The notes beneath the pieces were generated by a model that did no database searches, was not told the origin of the DNA, and was given only the letters and a program-made list of their open reading frames with translations. Position numbers and translations under genes: made by a program. Of a DNA stretch of 64,000 nt, positions 24,766 to 33,767 are shown piece after piece; position 1 is the stretch's first letter; every line of letters begins with the position of its first letter. This DNA comes from SIG603 sp964369415 (GTDB lineage: Bacteria > Bacillota > Clostridia > Oscillospirales > Acutalibacteraceae): NCBI GenBank assembly GCA_964369415.1, contig CAYJFP010000003.1, positions 99,555 to 163,554 on the forward strand, read 5' to 3'.

Positions 24766-25326
24766 TTAATTGTCTTTTTTAGCATATTTGAAACAGTATT
24801 CTGCGTGGTTATTCATTATTCCGACGGCTTCTAAATATGAAAAACAAGTCACCGTGCCCATGAATTTAAATCCTCTTTTTTTAAGGTCTTTTGATACTTT
24901 ATCCGATAATTCATTTCTTGTCGTAACTCCGTCAAACGGATTGTAAACCACCTTGTTATCGGTAAATCCCCAAAGATAGTTTGAAAAACTGCCAAACTCC
25001 TCTACCACTTTTAAATACGCCTTTGCATTTTGAACAGTGGCTAAAATTTTAGCTTTATTCCTAACTATATCAGCATTTTCCATTAATTCTGCCACTTTTT
25101 CTTCGCCGTATTTTGATATTCTTTCTGCATCAAAATTATCAAAGGCTTTTCTAAACCCTTCACGCTTTTTAAGTATTAATAGCCAAGATAAACCACAGTG
25201 AAAACTTTCTAATATAAACATTTCAAAAAGGTGCTTGTCATCGTGCGACTCTACACCCCACTCATTGTCGTGATAATCTATATAAATTTCTGAATTTTCA
25301 AGATTTGGCCAACTACATCTATTCAT
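24766..25326 (-). CDS. tag: DNA-3-methyladenine glycosylase I
   Basis: A 186-residue monofunctional glycosylase that removes 3-methyladenine from alkylated DNA. It starts MNRCSWP (zinc Cys) and has YHDNEWG with the catalytic acid region, LESFHCGLSWLLILKKREGF, and FKFMGTVTCFSYLEAVGIMNNH with the C-terminal His and Cys zinc ligands. Length and motifs match the family. It has its own terminator and is divergent from the LysR gene. With ogt and the glycosylase at 63265 it is the third base-repair gene in this window, but they are not clustered. Confidence 0.95.
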   Translation of the reverse strand: MNRCSWPNLENSEIYIDYHDNEWGVESHDDKHLFEMFILESFHCGLSWLLILKKREGFRKAFDNFDAERISKYGEEKVAELMENADIVRNKAKILATVQNAKAYLKVVEEFGSFSNYLWGFTDNKVVYNPFDGVTTRNELSDKVSKDLKKRGFKFMGTVTCFSYLEAVGIMNNHAEYCFKYAKKDN

Positions 25327-25422
25327 AAAATCAATCCTTTTAATTTTTTACTATTATATCATTTCCAATAAAAATTTTCAATCTAAATCGAATAATTGTT
25401 TGTAGTATTTTGGATTTATTTA

Positions 25423-25431
25423 TGCTATACT
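25423..25431 (+). promoter_or_regulatory. Extended -10 promoter of the LysR gene
   Basis: TGCTATACT is an extended -10 box (TGn + TATACT) about 32 nt before the ATG. The same 9-mer recurs in front of metN (26429-26437). No convincing -35 box is seen, which is typical of extended -10 promoters. Confidence 0.55.
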
Positions 25432-25462
25432 AATATTATAATTGTAAGTCGGAGGAAAAACA

Positions 25463-26374
25463 ATGACACTGCAACAAATGAAACAAATTATCGCCATAGC
25501 AGACTGCGGCTCTATGAACGAAGCTGCAAAACAGTTGTTCATAGCACAGCCGAGTTTGTCCACCGCCGTAAAAGAACTTGAAAAAGAAATCGGCATAAAC
25601 ATTTTTATTCGCTCAAACCGTGGCATCACCACGACACCAGAGGGTGATGAGTTTTTGTCTCATGCAAGACAGGTGGTCGAGCAGTATTCTATTATAGAAG
25701 AGCGTTTTATCGAAAAAAAGATGAAAAAAAAATTCAGCGTCAGCACCCAGCACTACACCTTTGCTGTAAAAGCCTTTGTCGAGCTTGTCAAAAAGGTGGG
25801 CATGGATGACTACGAGTTTGCGATTCACGAAACAAAAACCGCCGATGTTATAAACAACGTAAAAAACTTTTCGAGCGAAATTGGGATAATATACTTAAAT
25901 AGCAAGAACGAGCAGGTCATAAGAAAACTCTTAAGGGAATACGAGCTCGATTTTTTAGAGCTATTAAAGTGCGATACCTATGTGTACTTGTGTAAAGACC
26001 ACCCACTTGCAAATAAAGAAAGAATATGCATGGAAGAATTGCTTCCGTATCCATGCATTGCCTTTGAGCAAGGTAGCAAGCATTCTTTTCACTTCGCCGA
26101 AGAGATGAAAAGTACACACGATTACCCTAAACTTATTAAAGTAGACGACAGAGCCACGGCGCTTAATTTAATGATTGGACTAGACGCCTACACTCTATGT
26201 TCTGGCATTATATGCGAGGAACTCAACGGAAACGAGCATATAGCAGTGTCACTTTCAGAGAGCGACGAGATGATTATCGGAATCATACACCGCAAAACGC
26301 TTCCATTTAGTCCGCTTGCTAAACTTTACATTGATGAGATAAATGAATATTTTAACAGCAATGGCTTGTTATAG
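25463..26374 (+). CDS. LysR-family transcriptional regulator
   Basis: A 303-residue regulator. The N-terminal winged helix-turn-helix is standard (TLQQMKQIIAIADCGSMNEA, then LFIAQPSLSTAVKELEKEIG). The rest is the periplasmic-binding-like effector domain. It is preceded by GGAGG and lies 96 nt upstream of metNIQ in the same direction, so it likely controls that operon in response to a methionine or sulfur metabolite. Its last codons form the first arm of the terminator at 26359-26397. Confidence 0.88.
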   Translation: MTLQQMKQIIAIADCGSMNEAAKQLFIAQPSLSTAVKELEKEIGINIFIRSNRGITTTPEGDEFLSHARQVVEQYSIIEERFIEKKMKKKFSVSTQHYTFAVKAFVELVKKVGMDDYEFAIHETKTADVINNVKNFSSEIGIIYLNSKNEQVIRKLLREYELDFLELLKCDTYVYLCKDHPLANKERICMEELLPYPCIAFEQGSKHSFHFAEEMKSTHDYPKLIKVDDRATALNLMIGLDAYTLCSGIICEELNGNEHIAVSLSESDEMIIGIIHRKTLPFSPLAKLYIDEINEYFNSNGLL

Positions 26375-26402
26375 TTTAAATCTATAACAAGCCATTGTTT
26401 TT
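26359..26402 (+). terminator. Terminator overlapping the end of the LysR gene
   Basis: Perfect 16-bp stem CAATGGCTTGTTATAG and complement with a 7-nt loop and TTTTT behind. The stop codon TAG lies inside the first arm. Confidence 0.88.
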
Positions 26403-26428
26403 ATGTATTATACAATAACCAAAACCTG

Positions 26429-26437
26429 TGCTATACT
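26429..26437 (+). promoter_or_regulatory. Extended -10 promoter of metNIQ
   Basis: TGCTATACT, identical to the box in front of the LysR gene. Only ~70 nt lie between the LysR terminator and metN, too short for an S-box or Met T-box leader, so the operon must be controlled otherwise. Confidence 0.5.
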
Positions 26438-26469
26438 AGTGTTAACAACAAAACAGGAAGGAAATATCA

Positions 26470-27237
26470 ATGTTACAGCTAATAAATGTGAATAAGCAGT
26501 TTAAGAGTAAAAAAGATACTCACCATGCTTTAATAAATATAAACTTAACAATAAACAATGGCGAAATATTCGGAATAATCGGGCAATCGGGAGCGGGCAA
26601 ATCCACTTTAGTACGCTGTATGAACTTACTGGAAAAGCCAAACTCGGGAGCAGTTTTATTTAATTCTATCGACCTTACAAAACTTTCAGAAAAAGAACTT
26701 CGAAAACAAAGAAGTAAGATAGGGATGATTTTTCAGCAGTTCAATTTACTTGAACAAAGCACCGTACTTAAAAACGTGTGCTTTCCGCTAGAAATAGCAG
26801 GTGAAGACAAAAAAACAGCTATCGAAAAGGCGACTCAAATGTTAGAGCTTGTAGGACTTAGTAAAAAACTAAACGCCTACCCATCTGAACTTTCAGGTGG
26901 ACAAAAACAGCGTGTCGCAATAGCCCGTGCACTTGTAAGTAGCCCAGAAATACTACTGTGTGATGAAGCGACAAGCGCTCTTGACCCACAAACAAGAAAT
27001 TCTATTTTAAGCCTTTTAAAAGACATCAATAAAAAGCTAAATGTGACCATCGTGATAATAACCCACGAAATGAGTATTGTAGAAGCCGTTTGTGACAAAG
27101 TTGCAGTACTTAAAAACGGACTTCTTGCAGAAACTGGCGAAACTAATGATATCTTTTTAAATCCCAAAACCACTACAACCAGAGATTTAATATCAGAAAA
27201 AAGCATAGTTTTAAACAGACTTTGCTCTAGTTTATAG
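26470..27237 (+). CDS. metN: Methionine ABC transporter ATP-binding protein (short form)
   Basis: A 255-residue ABC ATPase with Walker A GQSGAGKST, Q-loop FQQFNLLEQST, signature LSGGQKQRVAIARAL, Walker B ILLCDEATSALD and the switch His in ITHEMSIV. It powers import of methionine. Usual MetN has ~340 residues because of a C-terminal NIL domain that binds methionine and shuts down transport; this protein stops right after the ATPase core, so that feedback domain is absent. It is followed by metI and metQ. The amino acid might differ from methionine, since the family also takes up other amino acids. Confidence 0.85.
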   Translation: MLQLINVNKQFKSKKDTHHALININLTINNGEIFGIIGQSGAGKSTLVRCMNLLEKPNSGAVLFNSIDLTKLSEKELRKQRSKIGMIFQQFNLLEQSTVLKNVCFPLEIAGEDKKTAIEKATQMLELVGLSKKLNAYPSELSGGQKQRVAIARALVSSPEILLCDEATSALDPQTRNSILSLLKDINKKLNVTIVIITHEMSIVEAVCDKVAVLKNGLLAETGETNDIFLNPKTTTTRDLISEKSIVLNRLCSSL

Positions 27238-27251
27238 AAAGGAAAATTATT

Positions 27252-27914
27252 ATGAATTCAGAATTAACATCCCTACTAATTACAGGCATAGGAGAGACAT
27301 TTTACATGACACTTACCTCCACCTTATTTTCATATCTACTTGGTATACCGCTCGGGATAATACTATATACAAGTTCTAAAAATGGACTTAGCCCAAATAG
27401 CGTGCTAAATGCTATTCTCGGATTTATAGTAAATATGCTAAGATCGGCGCCGTTCATAATTTTACTTTTAGCGCTCATACCGGTGACAAGATTCGTTGTC
27501 GGAACAACCATAGGCTCTACCGCAATCATACTTCCACTAATCGTAGCTTCTGCACCTTTAGTCGGCAGAATGGTCGAATCTTCACTAAGCGAAGTTGACC
27601 CAGGAGTAATCGAAGCGGCAAAGTCAATAGGCTGTAGCAAACTACAAATAATACTAAAAGTTTTATTAAGCGAAGCTAAACCCTCATTGATTAAGGGAGC
27701 CACTATAACTATAACCACTATACTAAGCTATTCAGCAATGGCTGGCTTTGTCGGAGGAGGTGGACTTGGCACGATAGCCATAAACTACGGCTTATACCGA
27801 TACGAAACAGGAGTAATGCTAATAACTTTAGCACTTTTAATAGCCACTGTTCAGTTGTTTCAAATAGTTGGCGTAAAACTTGCAAACAAAACAGATAAAA
27901 GAAAAAAAATATAA
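27252..27914 (+). CDS. metI: Methionine ABC transporter permease
   Basis: A 220-residue permease with five membrane helices. The MetI signature is visible (NMLRSAPFIILLLALIPVTR), as is the ATPase-coupling EAA segment EAAKSIGCSKLQIILKV with its following glycine-rich helix. It lies 14 nt after metN and its stop is 28 nt before the metQ start. It pairs as a homodimer with two MetN. Confidence 0.92.
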   Translation: MNSELTSLLITGIGETFYMTLTSTLFSYLLGIPLGIILYTSSKNGLSPNSVLNAILGFIVNMLRSAPFIILLLALIPVTRFVVGTTIGSTAIILPLIVASAPLVGRMVESSLSEVDPGVIEAAKSIGCSKLQIILKVLLSEAKPSLIKGATITITTILSYSAMAGFVGGGGLGTIAINYGLYRYETGVMLITLALLIATVQLFQIVGVKLANKTDKRKKI

Positions 27915-27942
27915 ATTAATAAAAAGAAAGAAGGATTTTACC

Positions 27943-28782
27943 ATGAAAAACATATTCAAATTATTATTAACATCAGCCCTTACACTATCACTACTAGCAG
28001 GATGTGCAAACGCTGCACCATCACAAAGCTCAGAAGAATCAAGCTCTAGTGGTGAGGTTATCATAACTGTCGGCGCAAGCATAACACCTCATTCAGAGAT
28101 ACTAGCTGCCGCTTCACCACTTCTTAGCGAAAAAGGCTACGAGCTTAAAATCGTAGAATACACCGATTATATCTTGCCAAACACCGCACTTGATTCAGGC
28201 GAACTCGACGCAAACTTTTTTCAGCACACACCTTATTTAGACGAATTTAACAGCAGCAACGGCACCGATATTTCTTCGGCGGTTTCGGTACACTTTGAGC
28301 CACTTGGAATCTATAGCGACAAATTAGAAAGCCTTGATGATTTAAGAGAAGGTGCAGTCATAGCCGTACCAAGCGATACAAGCAATCAGTCCCGTGCACT
28401 GCTTCTTTTAGAGGCAAACGGCATAATCAAGCTTAAAGACGGTACCGGAGTTAACGCAAGCAAGCTTGACATCGTCGAAAATCCGCTTAACATCGAGATA
28501 AAAGAGATTGAATCCGCACAACTCAGCCGAATTTTACCCGACGTAGACTTAGCCTGCATAAATGGAAACTACGCTCTTCAAGGCGGCCTTACTTCAGAAG
28601 ATGCCCTAACTTTTGAGTCGAATGACTCTGTATCAGCTCAGACTTATGCAAATATTTTGGCAGTGCAAACCGAAAATTTAGACTCAGAAAAAACAAAAGC
28701 GCTAGTGGAAGTTTTGACAAGTCAAACAGTTAAAGACTTCATCGACCAAAACTACGATTCATCTGTAATCCCTGTTTTTTAA
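27943..28782 (+). CDS. metQ: Methionine-binding lipoprotein
   Basis: A 279-residue NlpA/MetQ-type lipoprotein. The signal peptide MKNIFKLLLTSALTLSLLAGC ends in lipobox LAGC. The mature protein has the family's start (VGASITPHSEILAAASPLL), and ELDANFFQHTPYLDEFN, part of the ligand pocket. The ATG at 27943 follows AAGAAGGA; the frame can be read further upstream to 27880 but this would overlap metI and mask the signal peptide. It ends before the bidirectional terminator at 28792-28841. Confidence 0.92.
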   Translation: MKNIFKLLLTSALTLSLLAGCANAAPSQSSEESSSSGEVIITVGASITPHSEILAAASPLLSEKGYELKIVEYTDYILPNTALDSGELDANFFQHTPYLDEFNSSNGTDISSAVSVHFEPLGIYSDKLESLDDLREGAVIAVPSDTSNQSRALLLLEANGIIKLKDGTGVNASKLDIVENPLNIEIKEIESAQLSRILPDVDLACINGNYALQGGLTSEDALTFESNDSVSAQTYANILAVQTENLDSEKTKALVEVLTSQTVKDFIDQNYDSSVIPVF

Positions 28783-28791
28783 ATATATTTC

Positions 28792-28841
28792 CTCAAAGTA
28801 AAACCCACCGCTCATAACTTGGCGGTGGGTTTTACTTTGAG
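28792..28841. terminator. Bidirectional terminator between metQ and trpA
   Basis: Perfect 20-bp stem (CTCAAAGTAAAACCCACCGC and complement) with a 10-nt loop, placed between the convergent met and trp operons. Confidence 0.88.
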
Positions 28842-28849
28842 TTCTCTTT

Positions 28850-29620
28850 TCATATTAAGTTAACCGAGTCTGTTATTTTTTTTACATACTCGAATACTTT
28901 TTCGGGTGCATTTTCTTTGTGCTCTGAAATAATTCTTACAATAGCCGAGCCCACTATAACTCCATCTGCTTTTTCGGACATTTTTTTAGCCTGCTCTGCT
29001 GTCGAAATCCCAAAACCTACCGCCACTGGCAAGTCCGTGACTTCTCTTACTAACGAAACCATGCTGTCTATATCGGTCGCTATGTTCTGTCTTACGCCCG
29101 TTACGCCTAAAGAGGAAACTAAGTAGATAAATCCGCTTGCTTCCTTTGCAATCATCTTAATTCTATCGTTTGATGTAGGCGCTATTAAAGATATGAAGTC
29201 AATGTCGTATTTTTCAAAAATTTGACAAAATTCCTTTTTCTCCTCAAACGGAATGTCGGGTAAAATCACGCCGCTTATCCCTGTTTCTTTGCATTTTTTT
29301 ACAAATTTTTCTATACCGTAGGAAAAAACAATATTCGCATATGTCATAAAAACAAGCGGAACTTTAACTTTCAGTGTGCTTACCATATCAAAAATATTAT
29401 CGGTGGTGATATTGTTTTTAAGTGCCCTTAAGTTTGCACTTTGTATGACTTCACCCTCTGCTGTAGGGTCCGAAAACGGAATCCCAAGCTCTATTATGCT
29501 AGCGCCCGCTTTTTCAAGCTCATAGACAATTTCCTTTGTCGTTTCAAGATTTGGGTCGCCACAAGTTATAAATGGTATAAATGCTTTTTTGTCTTTAAAT
29601 GCATTAGTTATTCTGCTCAT
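28850..29620 (-). CDS. trpA: Tryptophan synthase alpha chain
   Basis: A 256-residue TIM barrel that cleaves indole-3-glycerol phosphate to indole and glyceraldehyde phosphate. The catalytic glutamate is in IIELGIPFSDPTAEG and the aspartate in GVILPDIPFEE; the phosphate loop is VGFGISTAEQAK. It overlaps trpB by 4 nt (ATGA) and is the last gene of the trp operon. Confidence 0.96.
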   Translation of the reverse strand: MSRITNAFKDKKAFIPFITCGDPNLETTKEIVYELEKAGASIIELGIPFSDPTAEGEVIQSANLRALKNNITTDNIFDMVSTLKVKVPLVFMTYANIVFSYGIEKFVKKCKETGISGVILPDIPFEEKKEFCQIFEKYDIDFISLIAPTSNDRIKMIAKEASGFIYLVSSLGVTGVRQNIATDIDSMVSLVREVTDLPVAVGFGISTAEQAKKMSEKADGVIVGSAIVRIISEHKENAPEKVFEYVKKITDSVNLI

Positions 29621-30801
29621 TCCTTTATCTCCCTTCCCTTATATCTTGCTATTGAGAGGCAGTCTTTGTCGCCTCTTCCCGATAAATTTACGACTATTAT
29701 TTTATCTTTACTCATTTTAGGCGCAATTTTCATTGCATGTGCAAGCGCATGTGAACTTTCAATAGCTGGAATAATGCCCTCTTTTTTCGAAAGATATTCA
29801 AAGGCTTCTACCGCCTCGTCATCTGTAACAGGTACATATTTAGCTCGGCCGATGTCGTGTAAATTTGCATGTTCAGGACCAACACCAGGGTAGTCAAGAC
29901 CCGCTGAAATAGAGTAAACAGGTGCAATTTGACCGTATTCATCTTGACAAAAATAGCTCTTCATACCGTGAAAAATTCCAAGCTTACCCGTAGCGATTGT
30001 CGCCGCAGTGTCCGCTGTATTCACGCCACGACCCGCCGCTTCGCAGCCTATAAGTTCAACTTCTTCATCGTCAATAAAATGATAAAACGCACCTATCGCA
30101 TTCGAACCTCCGCCAATACAGGCTATTACAGTATCAGGAAGTCTTCCCTCTTTTTTTAGGCACTGCTCCTTTATTTCCTTTGAAATAACCGCTTGAAAAT
30201 CTCTTACTATCGTCGGAAAAGGGTGTGGCCCCATTACCGAACCTAAGACATAATGTGTGTCATGTATTCGTGAAGTCCATTCACGCATTGTCTCGGACAC
30301 GGCGTCTTTTAAAGTTGCTGTTCCCGAAGTTACGGGATTTACCTTTGCACCTAAAAGCTCCATTTTGTACACGTTAAGCGACTGCCTTTCACAATCTTCT
30401 TGACCCATAAAAATCTCGCACTCCATGCCAAAAAGCGCCGCCGCTGTAGCCGTGGCTACTCCGTGCTGACCCGCACCTGTCTCGGCGATTACTCTGGTTT
30501 TACCCATTTTGTGAGCTAACAAAACCTGTCCTAAAACATTGTTCACCTTATGTGCCCCTGTATGATTTAAGTCTTCTCTTTTAAGATAAATTTTTGCGCC
30601 GCCCAAATCTTCTGTCATTTTTTTTGCAAAATACAGCCTTGACGGTCTTCCCGCATATTCGTTAAAAAGCTCTTCTAACTCCTCGTTAAAGGCCTTGTCA
30701 TTTTTGTAAAATTCATATGCTTTTTCAAGCTCGATTACAGCATTCATCAAGGTTTCGGGAATGTACTGTCCGCCGTGAATTCCAAATTTTGTGTTTTCCA
30801 T
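29617..30801 (-). CDS. trpB: Tryptophan synthase beta chain
   Basis: A 394-residue PLP enzyme that joins indole and serine to give tryptophan. The PLP lysine is in LNHTGAHKVNNVLGQ, the phosphate-binding glycine loop is ACIGGGSNAIG, and the N-terminal GGQYIPETLMNA matches the usual TrpB1 class. It begins immediately after the trpF stop and overlaps trpA, consistent with the alpha2-beta2 complex being made in equal amounts. Confidence 0.97.
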   Translation of the reverse strand: MENTKFGIHGGQYIPETLMNAVIELEKAYEFYKNDKAFNEELEELFNEYAGRPSRLYFAKKMTEDLGGAKIYLKREDLNHTGAHKVNNVLGQVLLAHKMGKTRVIAETGAGQHGVATATAAALFGMECEIFMGQEDCERQSLNVYKMELLGAKVNPVTSGTATLKDAVSETMREWTSRIHDTHYVLGSVMGPHPFPTIVRDFQAVISKEIKEQCLKKEGRLPDTVIACIGGGSNAIGAFYHFIDDEEVELIGCEAAGRGVNTADTAATIATGKLGIFHGMKSYFCQDEYGQIAPVYSISAGLDYPGVGPEHANLHDIGRAKYVPVTDDEAVEAFEYLSKKEGIIPAIESSHALAHAMKIAPKMSKDKIIVVNLSGRGDKDCLSIARYKGREIKE

Positions 30802-31404
30802 TTATACTTCACTCCTAACTTTTTTTATAATCTGTTTGATTTTTTCAAAATCTTTTTTCTTATTCGTTTCCACGCCACTGCTAATATCAAGTGCGTAGGG
30901 CTTAAAATTTTTAATAGCATTTTGGGCGTTTTCTATATTTATACCGCCGGCTAAGATGAAATCTCTGCCTATATTCTCGATTTTGCCCCAGTCAAAGGTC
31001 TCTCCGGTGCCGTATCCATTGTCCAGTAAAATCATGTCGGCGCTGGATTTTTTCGCAAAGCTTATATCTTTATCATCTCTTATTTTAAATGCCTTCCAAA
31101 TTTCTGTTTCGGGTATTTTATTTTTCAAATTAAGAATAAAATCATCGTCTTCATCTCCGTGAAGCTGAACAACCTCACATACATGCTTGAATTTTTCTAT
31201 ATACTCCGTACTTTTATTAACGAAAACACATACGGATTTTATATTTTCATCAAGCATCGAAATAAGATTTTTGGCGGTTTCATAATCGATACTTCGGTGA
31301 CTTTTTGGAAAATCAATTATAAACCCCGCATAATCAGGCTTAGTGATATTGACATATTCTATATCTTCGACTCTTGACAAGCCACAAATTTTAATTTTTG
31401 TCAT
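30802..31404 (-). CDS. trpF: Phosphoribosylanthranilate isomerase
   Basis: A 200-residue TIM barrel. It starts MTKIKICGLSR with the catalytic Cys, has VCVFVNKS and VQLHGDED, and ends with the phosphate-binding ILAGGINIENAQ and LDISSGVET, which includes the catalytic Asp. ATG 31404 follows AAAGGTG; the GTG at 31413 is part of that site. The end of trpC overlaps by 14 nt. Confidence 0.95.
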   Translation of the reverse strand: MTKIKICGLSRVEDIEYVNITKPDYAGFIIDFPKSHRSIDYETAKNLISMLDENIKSVCVFVNKSTEYIEKFKHVCEVVQLHGDEDDDFILNLKNKIPETEIWKAFKIRDDKDISFAKKSSADMILLDNGYGTGETFDWGKIENIGRDFILAGGINIENAQNAIKNFKPYALDISSGVETNKKKDFEKIKQIIKKVRSEV

Positions 31405-32182
31405 ACACTGCACCTTTAATTTTTTCTATAAAAGACTTTTTGTCATCTGTTCTCATCAGCGCTTCACCGATAAGCAGTGCGTTCGAGCCGTTTTTTAGAA
31501 GATTAACACCGTCTTCGGGATTCATAATTCCGCTTTCTGCCACATAAATCACGTCTTTTGGTATATGCTTTTTAAGTTCTGAGGCATTTTTTAGATTCAC
31601 TGAAAAATCCTTTAAGTTTCTATTGTTCACACCGATTATTCTAGCACCCGCTTTTATTGCGATTTCTATTTCCTCTTCATCATGTGTCTCTACTAGTGCA
31701 CTAATCCCAAGGGTGTTGCAGATTTTTAAGTAATCTTTTATTTCATCTAGGCTTAAAATAGCGACAATTAGCAAAATGCAGTCGGCACCCATCACTTTTG
31801 CCTGATATATCTGATATTCGTCTACCGTAAAATCTTTTCTAAGCATCGGAAGGCTTACATTTTTTCTTATCTCTTTGAATATTTCATCACTGCCCAAAAA
31901 CCACTTTGGCTCTGTTAAAACCGAAAGGCAGGTAGCGCCTGATTTTTCGTAGTCTTTTGCTATTTCCAAATATGGAAAATCCTTAGAAATGACCCCTTTT
32001 GACGGGGAAGCCTTTTTCACTTCGCAAATTAAGGATGGATAGTTGTTTTTAATGGCTTTTTCAAATAAAAAATCGCCCTTTTCCATGCTTAGTGCCTTAG
32101 TTTTTATTTCTTTAAGACTTATTTTTTCCTTATCTTTTCGCACTCGTATTTTTGCAAAATCAGAAATTTCCTTTAATATCAA
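31391..32182 (-). CDS. trpC: Indole-3-glycerol phosphate synthase
   Basis: A 263-residue enzyme that closes the indole ring. The N-terminal extension is followed by LICEVKKASPSKGVI (catalytic Lys), LRKDFTVDEYQIYQA (catalytic Lys and substrate contacts), IGVNNRNLKDF and ESGIM. It is a stand-alone enzyme, not fused to TrpF. It lies 11 nt after trpD. Confidence 0.96.
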   Translation of the reverse strand: MILKEISDFAKIRVRKDKEKISLKEIKTKALSMEKGDFLFEKAIKNNYPSLICEVKKASPSKGVISKDFPYLEIAKDYEKSGATCLSVLTEPKWFLGSDEIFKEIRKNVSLPMLRKDFTVDEYQIYQAKVMGADCILLIVAILSLDEIKDYLKICNTLGISALVETHDEEEIEIAIKAGARIIGVNNRNLKDFSVNLKNASELKKHIPKDVIYVAESGIMNPEDGVNLLKNGSNALLIGEALMRTDDKKSFIEKIKGAVYDKN

Positions 32183-32193
32183 ATTTCTTCCTC

Positions 32194-33201
32194 CTAACTG
32201 TTAGAAGCTTTGATAAACGCTTCTAATTTATCAAGTGCTTTACCTGAATCCAGAGTATTTCGGGTCTCTTTTATCGCCTGTTCAAGCGTTAAATCACTTC
32301 TTGCTATATAAAGTGCGGCGGCTGAGTTTAAAACGACTGCGTCTCTTTTTGCACCCTTAGCACCGCTTAAAATTTCACGGGTGATTTTTGCGTTTTCTTC
32401 TGCCGTACCGCCTAGCAAATCCTCTTTCTTGTGTAATTTCATTCCAAAATCTGTAGGATTTATTTCGTAAGACTTAAACCATCCGTCCCTTATTTCGCAC
32501 ACTTTAGTCGGTGCTGAAACTGAAATTTCATCTAATCCATCCGTGCCAAAAACCACCATTCCACTTTTCACACCAAGCTTTGTTAAAACTTCTGATAGCG
32601 GCTCTACCAAGCTTTCATCATACACTCCCATCAGCTGCATGCTAGCGCCAAGCGGATTTGAAAGAGGCCCTAGAATATTAAAAATTGTTCTTATCTGGAG
32701 CTCTTTTCTAACTGGTGCCACATTTTTCATCGCACCGTGATAAATTGGAGCGAACAAGAAGCAGATTCCAATTTCGCCTAGCATTTCCATACTTTTTTCA
32801 GGTGTAACATCTATTTTAACGCCCAAAGCCTCTAGTACATCTGCCGCACCACATTTGCTTGAAGCCGCCCTGTTTCCGTGTTTTGCTATAGGAACACCCA
32901 TGCTAGAAAGAACTATTGCTGAAGTTGTTGAAATGTTAAAGGAGTTCGATTTATCGCCGCCCGTTCCAACTATTTCAAGCACGTCTTTGTCGTTTAAAAG
33001 CTTTGTTGCATGACTTCTCATACTCTTTGCACATGCCACAATTTCGTCTATCGTCTCGCCTTTCATGGAAAGCGCTGTTAGAAACGCACCTATTTGAATG
33101 TGTGAGGCCTTGCCCTCCATAATTTCATCCATGACTGTATACGCCATGTTTTCGCCTAAATCTTCTTTATTAGTAAGTTTAAGTATCGCTTCTCTAATCA
33201 T
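32194..33201 (-). CDS. trpD: Anthranilate phosphoribosyltransferase
   Basis: A 335-residue enzyme transferring phosphoribosyl from PRPP to anthranilate. Motifs: VGTGGDKSNSFNIST (PRPP loop), KHGNRAASSKCGAADVLEALG, and NILGPLSNP. ATG 33201 shares its A with the trpG stop TGA and has GGAGG 8 nt upstream; the preceding GTG is less likely. Not fused to TrpG. Confidence 0.96.
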   Translation of the reverse strand: MIREAILKLTNKEDLGENMAYTVMDEIMEGKASHIQIGAFLTALSMKGETIDEIVACAKSMRSHATKLLNDKDVLEIVGTGGDKSNSFNISTTSAIVLSSMGVPIAKHGNRAASSKCGAADVLEALGVKIDVTPEKSMEMLGEIGICFLFAPIYHGAMKNVAPVRKELQIRTIFNILGPLSNPLGASMQLMGVYDESLVEPLSEVLTKLGVKSGMVVFGTDGLDEISVSAPTKVCEIRDGWFKSYEINPTDFGMKLHKKEDLLGGTAEENAKITREILSGAKGAKRDAVVLNSAAALYIARSDLTLEQAIKETRNTLDSGKALDKLEAFIKASNS

Positions 33202-33767
33202 CACTTTACCTCCAAAAAGTTTGTAATCATAGTTTTGCCACTTGGCGTGAGTATAGACTCAGGGTGAAACTGCACACCAAAAACTGGATAATTTGTATGC
33301 TCTACCGCCATTATTTCGCCGTCTTCTGTTTTCGCCGTAATCAAAAGTTCCTTTGGCATCGTGGACATTTCTGCGGCAAGAGAATGGTACCGTGCCACAT
33401 TTATTTTATCCTCTAAACCTTTAAAAATTTTGCTCTTATTTACGCTTATTTCCGACTGCTTTCCGTGCATAACTTCTTTGGCATAGGTGATTGTCGCACC
33501 GAAAGCCTCACAAATCGACTGATGTCCTAGGCAAACACCAAGCATTGGATACTTCGTGTGAAGCGCTCTTATGACTTCTAAACAAACACCTGCATCTTTT
33601 GGCCTTTTAGGCCCTGGTGACAAAATAATATGTGTCGGATTCAGCTTATCTATTTCACTTACGCTAAGTTCATCATTTTTGATAACTTTTACATCCGAAT
33701 TAATCTCTCCAACGGCTTGATATAAATTATATGAAAAGCTGTCGTAATTATCGATTATTAAAATCAT
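33201..33767 (-). CDS. trpG: Anthranilate synthase glutamine amidotransferase subunit
   Basis: A 188-residue class I glutamine amidotransferase supplying ammonia to TrpE. Catalytic Cys is in MLGVCLGHQSI and the His-Glu pair in FGVQFHPESI. The N-terminus MILIIDNYDSFSYNL is standard. It overlaps trpE by 4 nt. It could also serve PabB (p-aminobenzoate synthesis), as in other Firmicutes, if no separate PabA exists. Confidence 0.95.
   Translation of the reverse strand: MILIIDNYDSFSYNLYQAVGEINSDVKVIKNDELSVSEIDKLNPTHIILSPGPKRPKDAGVCLEVIRALHTKYPMLGVCLGHQSICEAFGATITYAKEVMHGKQSEISVNKSKIFKGLEDKINVARYHSLAAEMSTMPKELLITAKTEDGEIMAVEHTNYPVFGVQFHPESILTPSGKTMITNFLEVK

Noticed and set aside
26398..26469. SAM riboswitch or Met T-box before metN
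   Set aside because: Only ~70 nt are available and none of the conserved cores is present.
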